Part shown: in pieces, positions 38,309 through 49,676 of the stretch
Layout: each line of letters opens with the position of its first letter
Numbering within the stretch: position 1 is the first letter of the stretch
Assembly (NCBI GenBank): GCA_011947345.1
Contig: JAAVTG010000670.1
Location: 372,001 to 436,000, forward strand
Length of the DNA stretch: 64,000 bases
Direction of reading: 5' to 3'
Origin: Phytophthora quininea
Taxonomy: Eukaryota > Oomycota > Peronosporomycetes > Peronosporales > Peronosporaceae
Position numbers and translations under genes: made by a program
The notes under the pieces: generated by a model
Seen by the model: the letters and a program-made list of their open reading frames with translations, nothing else
Database searches by the model: none
Told to the model about the DNA's origin: nothing

Positions 38309-39613
38309 CTAACGAGGCAATTCATTTGTTGTGCTATTGCAAAAGTTGGAGTGCTGCCGAAGCGCGCGCTCCTCGTCGAATTCTCGACTGCACTTCAAGC
38401 ATTTACGCTTGGCGGCAGCGCGCGGTTGTAGCTTTTGCCAATGCCCGTCAAACTCTTCCTTCGTTTTGAACGATATCCGACAGATCGAGCATGTTTTACC
38501 TTGACCTTCATGAGCAGAAGAACACTCAGTGTCCTCCTGAGTTACATCTTTAGAGGACGACGCTATCTTCCCGGTAGAGTCAATTGTCACAGCTCGACTT
38601 GCAGTTTCGGCTTCTGCGCACGTCTGCTGCTTTTCATACCAGTCAGGCTTGATAGACGGGTCGTTGCCGTGCTTGGCTAGTTGATGCTGTCTCCTGGCAT
38701 CTTCTTTCTTGAATGTGCGCTCGCAAAACTCGCACTGCAGCAGCACTTTGGCCGGCTTGCCGGCTTCCAACTCGTGCACCATGTGCACGTGCGTCCTCAA
38801 TCCTTGCGCTGACTTGAAGCTCCTGTCGCACTGATCACACGCAAACTCGAGCTTTAGCTCGCTCTCGGCCTTGCGCTTTCTGGACGGCGTATCCTTGATC
38901 GCCGCTACAACGTCCCCAACAGCATTCTCCTCTCCGTCCTTACGTCGTCTGAAAATGAAAAGTGTGCTGCTCTGCTTCTTCCGCTCTCCGTGGAGCGTCA
39001 CCTGGTGGAACGACTTGCCGTTCTGGTGCCGCTTGCGTTCGTACGGGAGGCTGTAGTGTCCATCGTTGTCCACATCGTCTACCTGCTTGTGCAACTTCAA
39101 TCCTGCAGCGTGAGCTCGTTGCACAGCCTGCCATCGCTCGGGCTGTCCTTCTGCCAAAGTCAAGTGGATCCCACTGTCCTCATGTGTCTCCGAAGCGTCC
39201 AGCACTTCCAGTGCCGACGAATAAAAGTGGGAAAGGAGACTTTGGTGTCGTGCAACATTTTCTTCTCCACAGTGCGGGTGGTTGAAAACGACCGAGTCGA
39301 AAAGGACCCTTTTGCCAGCTTGTCCACTCGAGGCAGCGCGGATCGATTCTCGCACGTTCGTAGCGTCCACCCTGTGTAATACCGTCGCCCCCAGCTCCGT
39401 TAACTGTTCAACCAAACGTCCACTTTCCGGGTACTTGTCCACCAGCTCCTCGTAGCTGTCATAGGAAGAAGCCGTCAAGCGAATCCTCTGATGACAGTCC
39501 TTCGCTACTTTTGCGAGCGCCAGCGAGTACGAAAAGTTGCCGTCCCCCACGGTTAAAACGCGGCGACAGGATGTAGGAGCAGCAGCGGTCGAGGGCGGTG
39601 GAGACGTCGCCAT
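38309..39613 (-). CDS. BMT5-like (DUF2431) Rossmann methyltransferase with C2H2 zinc fingers
   Basis: An unbroken 434-codon frame. Residues about 15-210 match the BMT5/DUF2431 fold: VLTVGDGNFSYSLALAKVAK (SAM-binding loop), FDSVVFNHPHCGEEN, then SHFYSSALEVLD and SFHQVTLHGERK. In yeast, BMT5 methylates N3 of a uridine in 25S rRNA. The C-terminal half has C2H2-type fingers: CDQCDRSFKSAQGLRTHVHM then VH, CEFCERTFKKEDARRQHQLA then KH, a CSICRISFKTKEEFDGH finger, and CLKCSREFDEERALRQH near the end. A role in RNA recognition by the fingers is inferred. It is the unique sequence between the two arms of the 4.7-kb inverted repeat and, unlike its neighbours, shows no frameshift. Confidence 0.85.
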   Translation of the reverse strand: MATSPPPSTAAAPTSCRRVLTVGDGNFSYSLALAKVAKDCHQRIRLTASSYDSYEELVDKYPESGRLVEQLTELGATVLHRVDATNVRESIRAASSGQAGKRVLFDSVVFNHPHCGEENVARHQSLLSHFYSSALEVLDASETHEDSGIHLTLAEGQPERWQAVQRAHAAGLKLHKQVDDVDNDGHYSLPYERKRHQNGKSFHQVTLHGERKKQSSTLFIFRRRKDGEENAVGDVVAAIKDTPSRKRKAESELKLEFACDQCDRSFKSAQGLRTHVHMVHELEAGKPAKVLLQCEFCERTFKKEDARRQHQLAKHGNDPSIKPDWYEKQQTCAEAETASRAVTIDSTGKIASSSKDVTQEDTECSSAHEGQGKTCSICRISFKTKEEFDGHWQKLQPRAAAKRKCLKCSREFDEERALRQHSNFCNSTTNELPR

Positions 39614-39980
39614 CTCCCGCGGCGAAGTCGCAGCTCACCGACGAATTGGATGGATAACAGGGCTCTATTTTTTGAAGATTTTTTTAGGAATCCACTAAAT
39701 CATATTCCGCATGGCCGATGGGAGAGCACCGTGCTGGTCTTAGGACTCCGGCTGGTTGAGGACGCTTGGGCCAGGCGGCTAGGTCCTCATGGGGTCTGCT
39801 TACCGCTGCTGGAGGGGTCTCTGCAATCTCGCAGCTTCCAACCCCGCACTCTTGCATCCTCCTCGGACATCCGAGACCCCCCAGCGACCAGGCGATCCCG
39901 ACCGAGACTCGAGACACCGCCGTCGCTACTAGACTACCTGTCTTCAGCCTCGACCGTCAATCACTCCGACAACCGCCAAG
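39614..39980. other. divergent promoter region, methyltransferase (-) and ABC copy E (+)
   Basis: The outward-facing starts are 367 bp apart. The right 223 bp (from 39758) belong to the inverted repeat and equal the region upstream of copy D; the left part is unique. D and E therefore share only about 220 bp of upstream sequence. Confidence 0.6.
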
Positions 39981-42900
39981 ATGAGTCTGCTGCAGCCGGA
40001 GGCAAACGACGCGGGCGAGGAGGTGCCGGGCGTCTACCGCTCGCTCAACTTCCGCAGCCTGCAGGATCCGTACTCGAACCGAGGCGGCGACACGCTGGCG
40101 AGCCACTACAGCACGCTGCGGACGGACAACCTGGAGGCCATGCTGAACGGCGGTCTTGAGCGCTTCTACAAGAAGTACAACCACCTGTCCCGCAAGATCA
40201 ACCTGCAGCTGCCGACCCCCGAGGTGCGCTTCGAGAACCTGTCCTTCTCGGTGCAGGTGCCTGCGGTCGCGGGCGCCACGGCCACGGTGGGGTCGCATCT
40301 GGCGCAGATCTTCACGCCGTGGGAGAAGGTGCCCATGACCACCAAGCACGCGCTGCACCCGATGAGCGGCATCATCAAGCCGGGCTCCATGACGCTGATC
40401 CTGGCCAACCCGGGCGCCGGCAAGTCGACGTTCCTCAAGGCGCTGGCCGGCAAGCTGCAGGACAACGCCAAGACTGAGATCGGGGGAGATCCTGTACTCC
40501 GGGCTGAGAGGCGACGAGATCGACCTGATCAAGCTGGCTGGACTCGTGGACCAGACGGACAACCACATCCCGACGCTGACGGTGCGCGAGACGTTCAAGT
40601 TCGCCGACACGTGCGTGAATGGGCGACCGGAGGACCAGCCGGAGGAGATGCGCGACATCGCGGCGCTGCGCACCGAGCTGTTCCTGCAGATCTTGGGTCT
40701 GGAGAACTGCGCCGACACGGTGGTGGGCAATGCCTTGCTGCGCGGTGTCAGCGGTGGCGAGCGCAAGCGTGTGACCGTGGGTGAAGTGTTGATCGGTGGC
40801 CAGAGTCTGTTCTTGTGTGACGAGATTTCGACTGGTCTGGACAGTGCCGCCACGTTCGACATCATCAAGTCGCTGCGCACGTGGTGCAAGACGCTCGGCG
40901 GCTCGGTGATCGTCGCTTTACTGCAGCCGACGCCCGAGGTGGTGGAGCAGTTCGACGATATCTTGATGGTCAACGAGGGCTACATGGTGTACCACGGCCC
41001 GCGGACGGAGATCCTGGACTACTTCGAGGAGCGCGGTTTCAGTTGCCCACCTCGCGTCGACCCCGCCGACTTCCTGATCGAGGTGGCTTCGGGCCGCGGC
41101 GACCGGTACGCCAACGGCCGAGTGGCCAAGAAGGATCTGGCGGTGAAGTCGGAGGACTTCAACAACCTGTTCTGCCAGTCAAGCATCTACCGAAGAACCC
41201 ACGAGGCCATCAGCAAGGGTTTCAACGAGCATCAGTTCGAGAACCCCGAGGATTTCCAGAAGGCCAAGAGCGTGGGCAACCTGGCTCGCTCCAAGCAGAC
41301 GTCGGAGTTCGGTCTTGCGTTCGTTCCGAGCACGTTGCTGCTGCTGCACCGCCAGAAGCTCATTTGGCTGCGAGACCCGCCGCTGCTGTGGGGAAAGCTG
41401 ATCGAGGCGCTGGTCATCGGCCTCGTCATGGGCATGATCTACTACAACGTGGACAACAAGTACTACCTGCGCATGATCTTCTTCAGTATCGCGCTGTTCC
41501 AGCGCCAGGCGTGGCAGCAGATCACCATCTCGTTCGACCTGCGCAAGGTGTTCTACAAGCAGCGTCCGCGCAACTTCTTCCGCACCATGTCGTACGCGAT
41601 TGCGGAGAGTGTGGTGCAGATCCCGGTGAACATTGCGGTGTCGTTCGTGTTGGGCACGATCTTCTACTTTATGAGCAACCTGACGCGCACGTTCCAGGAG
41701 TACATCGTGTTCTACCTGGTGCTGCTGTGCTTCCAGCACGCCATCAGCGCTTACATGACGATGCTGAGCGCTCTGTCGCCGAGCATCACGGTGGGTCAGG
41801 CGCTGGCGTCGATTTCGGTGAGCTTCTTCCTGCTGTTCTCGGGCAACATCATTTTGGCGGACCTGATCCCGAACTACTGGATCTGGATGTACTGGTTCTC
41901 TCCGATCTCGTGGGCGCTGCGCAGCAACATGCTGTCGGAGTTCTCGAGCAGCCGATACACTGCTGCTGAGAGCAAGAAGGCGCTGGACAGCTTCTCGATC
42001 ACTGAAGGCACGGAGTTTATCTGGATCGGCATCGGCGTCCTGGTTGGGTACTACTTCCTTTTCACGACGCTGAACGGTCTGGCGCTGCACTTCATCCGGT
42101 ACGAGAAGTACAAGGGTGTGAGCGTGAAGGCGCTGACGGACAACGCGTCAGAGGAAGAGAACGTGTACGTGGAGGTTCGCACGCCGGTCGCCGGCGACGT
42201 CGTGACGAACGGACGCAGCGGCGGCTTGCCGTTTACGCCGTCGAACCTGTGCATCAAGGACCTGGAGTACTTTGTCACGCTGCCGTCGGGCGAGGAGAAG
42301 CAGCTACTGCGGGGAATCACGGCCCACTTCGAGCCGGGCCGCATGGTCGCGCTCATGGGCGCCACCGGTGCCGGCAAGACGACGCTGATGGACGTGATCG
42401 CCGGCCGTAAGACGGGTGGCCGCGTCGTGGGCGACATCATCGTGAACGGCGAGCCGAAGAACCCGGCCAACTTCAGCCGCATCACGGCGTACTGCGAGCA
42501 GATGGACATCCACTCGGAGGCCGCGTCGATCTACGAGGCGCTGGTGTTCTCTGCGAACCTGCGTCTGCCGCCCAACTTCACGGAGGAGGAGCGCATGAAC
42601 CTGGTGCACGAGACGTTGGATCTGCTGGAGCTGTCGGCGATTTCGAGCGAGATGGTAGGAGTCTGTCTGTAGAGCAGAAGAAGCGCGTGACGATCGGCGT
42701 GGAGGTGGTGGCGAACCCGAGCATCTTGTTCCTGGACGAGCCGACGAGTGGTCTGGACGCGCGGTCGGCTTTGATTGTGATGCGCGGCGTGCAGTCGATC
42801 GCCCGCACGGGTCGGACGGTGCTGTGCACGATCCACCAGCCGAGCATCTCGATCTTCGAGCTGTTCGACGGTCTGCTGCTGCTGCAGAAGGGCGGCTACA

Positions 42901-44020
42901 CGGCGTACTTCGGCGACCTGGGAGTGGACTCTGTGAAGATGCTGGAGTACTTTGCGTCGATCCCCGGCACGATGGAGATCCGCCCGCAGTACAACCCGGC
43001 CACGTACATGTTGGAGGTGATCGGCGCTGGTATCGGTCGTGATGTCAAGGACTACTCGGTAGAGTATGCCAACAGTGAGCTGTGCCGCTCGAACCGCGAG
43101 CGCACACTGCAATTGGCTGAGGTTTCGGACGAGTTTGTTCGCCACTCGACGCTGAACACCGTCCGATCGCCACGGGCTTCTGGAACCAGCTCAAGGCTCT
43201 GACCAAGAAGCAGCGCCTGACGTACTGGCGCAACCCGCAGTACAACTTCATGCGCATGTTCCTGTTCCCGATCTTCGCCGTGATCTTCGGCACCACGTTC
43301 TATCAGTTGTCGGCGGGCAGCGTCAAGAAGATCAACTCGCACATCGGTCTCATCTACAACAGCATGGACTTCATCGGCGTCATCAACCTCATGACGGTGC
43401 TGGAGGTGACGTGCGCCGAGCGCGCCGTGTTCTACCGCGAGCGCATGTCGAACTACTACGGCCCGCTGCCGTACAGTCTGTCGCTGTGGTTCGCCGAGAT
43501 CCCGTACCTGATCGTGGTGATCATCCTGTTCGTGACGATCGAGTACTGGCTGGTGGGTTGGAGCGCGAATGCCGGCGACTTCTTCTTCTTCATGTTCGTC
43601 TTCTACCTGTACACGTCGGTGTGCACGTACGTGGGCCAGTGGATGTCTGCGCTGATGCCGAACGAGAAGGTGGCGAACGTGGCGGTGGGTGCGCTGTCGT
43701 GTCTGTTCAACTTGTTCAGCGGCTACTTGCTGCCTCGCACGGCCATGAAGGCTGGCTACAAGTGGTTCCAGTACGTGATGCCGTCGAGCTACTCTTTGGC
43801 TGCTCTGGTGGGCGTGCAGTTCGGCAACAACCAGGACATCATCTCGGTCACGGCCAAGAACATCACCAAGAACATGACGGTGTCGGCCTTCATCGAGAAG
43901 ACGTACGACTTCCGTCCGGACCGCAAGTACAACTTCATGGCGGGGTTGCTGGTGATCTGGGTGGTGCTGCAGCTGGCCATCTACCTCACGTTCAAGTACG
44001 TGAGCCACCTGAAGAGATAG
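39981..44020 (+). CDS. full-size PDR/ABCG transporter, copy E
   Basis: Inverted twin of copy D, from ATG 39981 (MSLLQPEANDAGEEVPGVYR). The motifs are the same, and TMD1 is complete here (FVPSTLLLLHRQKLIWLRDP). The frame is disturbed at 40482-40490 (two-base loss shared with D, turning IGGEILYSGL into another frame), at 42658-42660 (GG for GGG before the LSVEQ signature) and at 43157 (lost T in the CTGAA(T)CACC string). The last two are intact in copy D. The stop follows VSHLKR at 44018-44020. As with D, the locus is probably a functional gene blurred by indels, except for the shared lesion, which needs checking. Confidence 0.88.
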
Positions 44021-44384
44021 GTGTGGTGCATTGCGGCCGGCAGTCGACTCGAGTTGTGAACTTTGAGTTGTGAAGACGTTGTTGCTGTAGAGGTTGTACA
44101 TGAGGTAGCCACTTTACTTGTAGTCATGAATACATTTTGTTTGTTCCTATTCGATGCATTATCGAGTCGTTGTTAAAGTGTAGATTGGCATTGCACGAAG
44201 GCGTCGATGTCGAGCGAACCGAGATCTGCGACTTGTGAACGACAGTTGACATCGAGTACCGAAACAAGTGCATCAACTAGACCCAGCCATCGAAGCGATG
44301 ATGCATCGCTAAATATCAACGAATACAATAATAAAACGTGTCGTCCTGCACCCGTAGGCTGCAGCCTCATGTGGAGCAGTTCGC

Positions 44385-44479
44385 TTACAGTGCGCGGCCG
44401 ATCGACTGCAGCAATGCGGCCTCAGCCAGCAGATCAAGCGACGGATCCTCGCTCTCGGTGGCCGGGGCTACCCGGGAAC
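44385..44479 (-). pseudogene. truncated copy of the MYB 3' end
   Basis: This piece encodes only the last roughly 31 codons of the MYB protein (up to [15 protein letters not shown] and stop, TTA at 44385-44387), carried over with the inverted duplication. It has no start or DNA-binding domain. One extra G (GCCGGGGCT versus GCCCGGCCA on the other arm) breaks even this piece. Confidence 0.85.
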
Positions 44480-44741
44480 GCCATTGTCAGAATCTATTCG
44501 CTACCCAGAAGTGTTACAGCCAGAAGCGCGCCATTGGCTTTGCCGCTTCGTAGTTTGCATCCGAGCCGGCTTGCAGGATTTCTTCCCGAAATTGAACTGC
44601 ATGATGTGTCATCTTTGAGTCACCATCCCGAACTCGATCTTTTCGTCGTTTGTCACGCTGATGCAGATCAAAATCGGCAGTATGTAGTTCACTTCTGAAT
44701 CCGTCAAGAACCACCCAGGTCTCTTAAACAACCAGCTCGCC

Positions 44742-45636
44742 ATGCGCAGTATTCTCACCCCACCAAACTGGCAGCTGATGACTGACGACGTCATCGGTGA
44801 GGTCTTGCAGCGCTCAAAGTATCGGAATGGTGACGACTGCGTCACGGACGACGTCCAACAAGCTTCTGGCGCTTGTGGACAATCCTCAGCTGCCCCACAA
44901 GAGACTCAAGAGAATGAGGATTCGTGGAGAGAGCTGGGCGCTGCCGTGGCTGCAGTCGACGCCAAGAATCGAGAGCGATGCCGACTCAACATGGTGCGCT
45001 ACAGGAGAAGACAACGCGAGAAATTCCTCGCCAATGAAAAGCACGTTAGGGAGTTGAAAGAAGAAATCCGAAAGCTCGAGTTGCAGAAGCGACAAGTGGC
45101 GCTGGGAGTGTCTACTGGAGCCGTTCCGTGGTGTGCAGTGGCCGAGTATTTCCGCCTCTTTCGCTTTGGTTACAAGGCCCCAGAGTATGAGCATCAACCT
45201 CATGTGCAGCTCGATTTTCTGCGAGTTGTGCTGACGCCGGACATTGTCGACGGTCCGCGACGCGGCCTCGACGCTCTGGTGAAGTGCTGGGAGTCGATCA
45301 TGCAGTGCTGCCAGGACTTTGAGTTCCATCTCAAGCGCCTTGAGAACGGCGTTGACGGTGCTGTGACTGCGGTCACCACGGCCTCCTACACGATCTCGGA
45401 AAGCACGCTGCGGCTGGTTTTCCCCACCTTTAGCCAACAAGGAGACTCTACTGGTGGCCAAATTGTTGGGCAAGAGGATTCATGTTCGAGACGAGATTAC
45501 GTTCTACTGGGACGACGATAAGAGTCAAATCAAGATGCTGGTCGTCAAGCTCGACATGGTGACTGCGCTGTTGGACCTGCTCGGCAATCTCAGAGACGTC
45601 TCTCGTGTATTGAAGGAAACGCTGGTGACGCTGTAG
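44742..45636 (+). CDS. oomycete-type bZIP transcription factor with Cys in the basic region
   Basis: ATG 44742 opens a frame whose residues about 78-120 form a bZIP: RERCRLNMVRYRRRQREKFL, then a leucine-heptad region HVRELKEEIRKLELQ. Aligned to the classical N-x7-R basic signature, the Asn position is Cys (C-x7-R), a variant known in Phytophthora bZIPs. The C-terminal part (AVAEYFRLFRFGYKAPEYEH through LDALVKCWESIMQ) resembles the conserved tail of such oomycete proteins. The frame changes near 45426, and continues as LLVAKLLGKRIHVRDEITFY to the stop at 45636. One extra base in the GTTTTCC string, or two missing, would explain it. Confidence 0.75.
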
Positions 45637-45742
45637 CTCCGTCGATTTTGCTGGTAGAGAAAGCGGCGTAACAGTACCAGGCCACAGGAGGCAGGTTAAT
45701 GGATTCCGCTGCTTAATCACTCGTTTGACCCGGTCCATAGCG

Positions 45743-46608
45743 ATGTCTTGTCAGGTTGTCGGCCAATTTGCTGCCGACGTTGCGCTGACCAACTTTCTGA
45801 GCGAGATGGACGAGTTGTTCGGCGATCCAGACCCAAGTACCGGCGCGGTCCCTATAGCAGCAAAGCCGGCGACGGATCCACGCCGTCGAAAGCGGCGGAT
45901 CTCCTCTTGGTTACGTCAGAAGCAAGAGATCGAGGCTCACCGGGCAGACTGCTGCTTTAGAGCACCGATTGAGGCAGCTCCAGACACAATCGACTTCTAC
46001 CATGCATCGAACGTGTTTGGACGGTCTCGCGGAGGACAACGAGCACTGGAAGGCAATAGCCGAGATCGCTCTGCGACGACGTCTTGCAGCTCAACACGAG
46101 ATTGCGACACAAACTTCAAACGCCGTCCGAAGTGATAGCCGCGAGCTTGAAGCACAGCAACAGCAGCTAGTTGCTAAGTGCGGAGCATTCAAGAGGGCGG
46201 CGGATTACGGGCAGACTGGAGATCAATGCACGACTCGGAGGTCTGTGGACATCGTGGCCAGTCGCTTTGCCATCGCCATGGGAATGCTGTTGTTTGTCCA
46301 AGCATGCTCGAAATGGTCGATGGGGAAACCTGGAAGTATTCTACTGATGAACTCGGTTGGGTCGTGGTGTGTGAGCCCCAGTCGAACAACAGATACTCCG
46401 TTAATGGGAACTCGAAGATAAGTCAGTTCCGAGCGATAATGAAGCTTCGGCCGAACAACCACGTTGTTGACGGGTGCGCTTGGCGACATTGTCATTCCGT
46501 CAATCCACAAGATTTTGAGCACGAACCTCCAGTCCCTCGAGAACGTCCTATTCGACTCGGCTCGGCAGATCTGAACGAAAGGCATCAGCTCAAACAGCAG
46601 CCCGGTCG
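45743..46608 (+). pseudogene. degenerate coiled-coil protein, resembling the oomycete M96/START-like family
   Basis: From ATG 45743 a frame reads NFLSEMDELFGD, then RRRKRRISSWLRQKQEIEAH. The coiled coil continues in a second frame: LEHRLRQLQ, NEHWKAIAEIALRRRLAAQH. A third frame holds ETWKYSTDELGWVVV. The order of short acidic head, basic patch, then a coiled coil with a WKxIAExxxRRR signature recalls the M96 mating-specific/START-like proteins common in Phytophthora; this is a recollection, not a search result. At least two shifts interrupt it. The second inverted repeat starts inside or just after its 3' part (46609). Confidence 0.45.
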
Positions 46609-46717
46609 GGTGAAACCTACAAGGAGCTGTGCTAGTCGCCAAAACCGTTATGAATGGACCGAGGCCGATGCGTTTCACCTGCAGCGTGGCACCTTGTCCT
46701 GTGGCGCATGAACCGTT

Positions 46718-47591
46718 AACCGCAGCGAGGATTTCTCAGCACGGCGCAATTGCGCGCCAGGACGACGCCGGTTGATGTCGACAGCAAGTGAACGCTGCGC
46801 TGCCGACCTCCATTGCCGGCATGACTAGCTCAGCGATCGCCTGAAAATTTACTCGCAATGCAAAACCGCACCGCGGGAAGAACCGGCAAATCCACGGCGA
46901 AGCTCCGCTGTGAAGTTCCGCTCGGGTCTTGTCTCGACCGCATTCGGACCGGTTGTTCCGCCACCCGAGAGATGAGGACACCATGGTCAACATGGCGGCG
47001 CCATACCATGCAGCACCGCGATCGGCGCTCAATAGTAAAATCGACGCTCACAGCTGCCGCAGCCACTTCGCGTGGGTCCCAGCCAAACTTTGGTCCGAAA
47101 TTCTTGCTAGCCCGCACAATCGGCTGCAACTTCTACATGGATACAGAGCTCTTCAACGTGATACTAGTACTGCACCGAGGCATATCCTGCATGCGTGGAG
47201 CAAATGTTTTCGAGCGCCGAGGCTGTTCCCGCCAGATGGCCCGTTCCGCTTGGAGCGGCGATTCGCTGAGCAAAGGGGGCATCCTCCCCAAGGGGACAGG
47301 CCTACAAAGACACCTCGATTGCTGCCGACTCCCATCGAGAGGAAAAGTTTCGCTCGGCGGTTGATTCGACCGGGCCCGTAGGAGAAGGTCTCTTTACCGG
47401 CTGCAGCGACGGGAAGCACCCGATGCGGCAGCTCCTCCAAGTCGAAGCTGTGAAACGATGATCGGCGATCGCGGCCGTTTCGGTCTGCAGGATCCGCTCC
47501 TGAACTTGTCACTCGTCTCGGCCCACGCAGCGCTCGGATCGCATCCGGTTCACTTCCAAACTTGCGTCTTGGCGGCAACGAGTCCCCACCG
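46718..47591. other. upstream region of the GH5 gene, inside the repeat arm
   Basis: No supported gene; several overlapping frames on both strands are mirrored in the other arm. About 870 bp that should contain the GH5 promoter and 5' UTR. Confidence 0.4.
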
Positions 47592-49676
47592 ATGAAGATG
47601 CACGGGTTCCTGCAGGCTGCCGCTGTGGCGACAGCACTTGGCGCCGCCACCGCTGCCACCGCCAACCCAACCGTCGACACCACCACCACCACCAACAACA
47701 ACAACGTTGCCACCCACAAGAGCGCCAAGTGGGTCTGGGAGAACGAGGAGGACCCGGCGTTCGTGGGCTTCTTCGCCGACTTCCGCACCAACGACGACAA
47801 CATGACGTGCTCCAGCGACCTGCACGCGCGGCCGTTCGACAAGCAGGTGCGCGGAGCCAACCTGGGCGGCTGGCTCGTGCTCGAGCCGTGGATCACCCCA
47901 CGCTCTTCTACCAGTTCCTGGGCACGCAGGAGCGCTACGGCGACCGGGCGCCCGAGAAGACCGCCATGGACACGCACACGTTCTGCACGGCGCTGGGCAA
48001 GCACGAGGCCAACCGCCAGCTCCGCCGCCACTACGCCTCGTGGGTCACCGAGGACGACATCCGCGAGATGGCGCAGGCTGGCGTCAACTCGCTGCGCGTG
48101 CCCGTGGGCGATTGGATGTTCCGGCCGTACGAGCCGTACGTGGGCTGCACCGACGGCGCCGTGGAGGCGCTGGACCGCGTGGCCGACCTGGCGCAAAAGT
48201 ACGACATCGAGCTGCTGCTGGACATCCACGGCCTCGTGGGCTCGCAGAACGGCTTCGACAACAGCGGCAAATCGTCGACGGTCAAGTGGACGTCCACGAT
48301 GAGCTCGCACCCGGTGGGGGCGACCACGTTCGAGCACTGGGCGGTGCGGACGGCCGAATGGGCCGGCGAGTTCGACGCCGAGACCGGCACCTACACGTCG
48401 GTCAACTACGAGCACCTGGTGCACTCGCTGGACACAGTGGTGGCGATCGTGGAGCGGTACGCGAAGCACCCGGCCGTGGTGGGTCTCGAGCCGGCCAACG
48501 AGCCGTGGGAGCTGACGCCCATGGAGCTGCTCAAGCAGTACTACTGGAAGGCGTACAAGCGCGTCAAGGCCCGCGCGCCGCACTGGAAGTTCGTCATCCA
48601 CGACTCGTTCCGCTTCGGCGTGCAGTACTGGTCGCAGTTCATGGTGGGGTGCCCCGACATCGCGCTGGACACGCACATCTACCAGGCGTGGATGTCCCGG
48701 GCACGCGCTCCGACTACTTCTCGAACGCGTGCCAGCAAAGTACCCGATCGCCGACATGGAGAACCACATGCCGGTGATCGTGGGCGAGTGGTCGTTGGGC
48801 ACCGACAACTGCGCGATGTGGCTCAACGGCTTCAACGACAACCTGCCAGGTTTCCCCAACACGCAGTGCCGCATGGTGGACTGCCCCGTGCAGAGCTCGT
48901 ACCTGGGCGAAGGCTTCCCGGGCACGCCGCTGGACGTGACCAAGCCGATCCAGGGACCGTACGGCACCGGCCAGTCGGGCCCGGCTTTCGGCAAGTGCCC
49001 CGTGACGAGCAACACGGCGTTCGGCCAGGACGACGACGTCGCGTTCGCGCGCAACCTGAACCTGAAGAAGCTCAACGCGTTCGCCATGGGCCACGGCTGG
49101 TACTTCTGGAACTTCAAGACGGAGCTGGGCTCGCGCTGGAACTTCCTGGAGCTGGTGCGCCAGGGCGTCTTCCCCAAGAACGTGTCGGCCTACCACGAGG
49201 ACGAGGAGGTCTTCTCGGCCTGCAGCCAGGAGGACCGCGGCGAGTTCCTGTGCGCCGCCAAGCGCGGCGTGCAGCCGCTGGATTTGGCGCGCGGCCTGGA
49301 CTACGCCTGCGGCGACGGCGTCGACTGCACCGACATCTCGATCAAGTTCCAGACGCTGGAGGAGCAGTGCGACTGGGCCTTCAACGAGCACTGGCACGCG
49401 CACCGTGAGTCCGGGGCCACGTGCGATTACGGCGGTGCCGCGCACCTGCTGAACACGATCGACGAGCCTCGGCCGGCGGTTTTGAGCAACCCGCACCGAC
49501 CCGCAGCGTTGAACGAGCAGCAGCGTCTTTCAGCCTCCGCGTCTAGTCCGTACGTGGTGGTCTTGAGCTTGGTGGGCGTCGTGGCTGGAATCGCGATCGT
49601 CGCGGTGGCAGCGGTGAAGATCATGAAGCGCCACGAGCGCCGAAAAGAGTACTCCTCGATCGTGGAGGTGTGCTAG
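47592..49676 (+). CDS. GH5 exo-1,3-beta-glucanase with C-terminal membrane anchor, copy 1
   Basis: ATG 47592 gives MKMHGFLQAAAVATALGAAT, a signal peptide, then a Thr/Asn repeat. The GH5 barrel starts with RGANLGGWLVLEPWITP, has VNSLRVPVGDWMF and LLLDIHGLVGSQNG, the acid/base Glu in EPANEPWE and the nucleophile Glu in VIVGEWSLGT. A Cys-rich extension follows and a single membrane helix, YVVVLSLVGVVAGIAIVAVA, with a basic cytosolic tail ending VEVC. This is the layout of plant-pathogen oomycete and yeast exo-beta-1,3-glucanases acting at the cell surface. The frame breaks at 47896-47899 (CCCC), about 48695 (one base fewer than the other arm) and 48737-48739 (AAA); one base in each restores WITPTLFYQF, MSPGTRSDYF and CQQKYPIADM. 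Confidence 0.9.

Larger units (their letters stand above)
39758..44479 (+). repeat. right arm of 4.7-kb inverted duplication
   Basis: Partner of 33243-37959. The arm ends at GGGAAC (44474-44479), which corresponds to a point inside the MYB coding sequence on the left; beyond it the sequence is unrelated. Because the MYB gene is whole only on the left, the right arm looks like the derived copy. Confidence 0.93.

Noticed and set aside
38005..38469. 154-codon plus-strand frame with a hydrophobic N-terminus
   Set aside because: It runs antisense into the methyltransferase zinc-finger region and has no motif; its hydrophobic start lies in non-coding flank.
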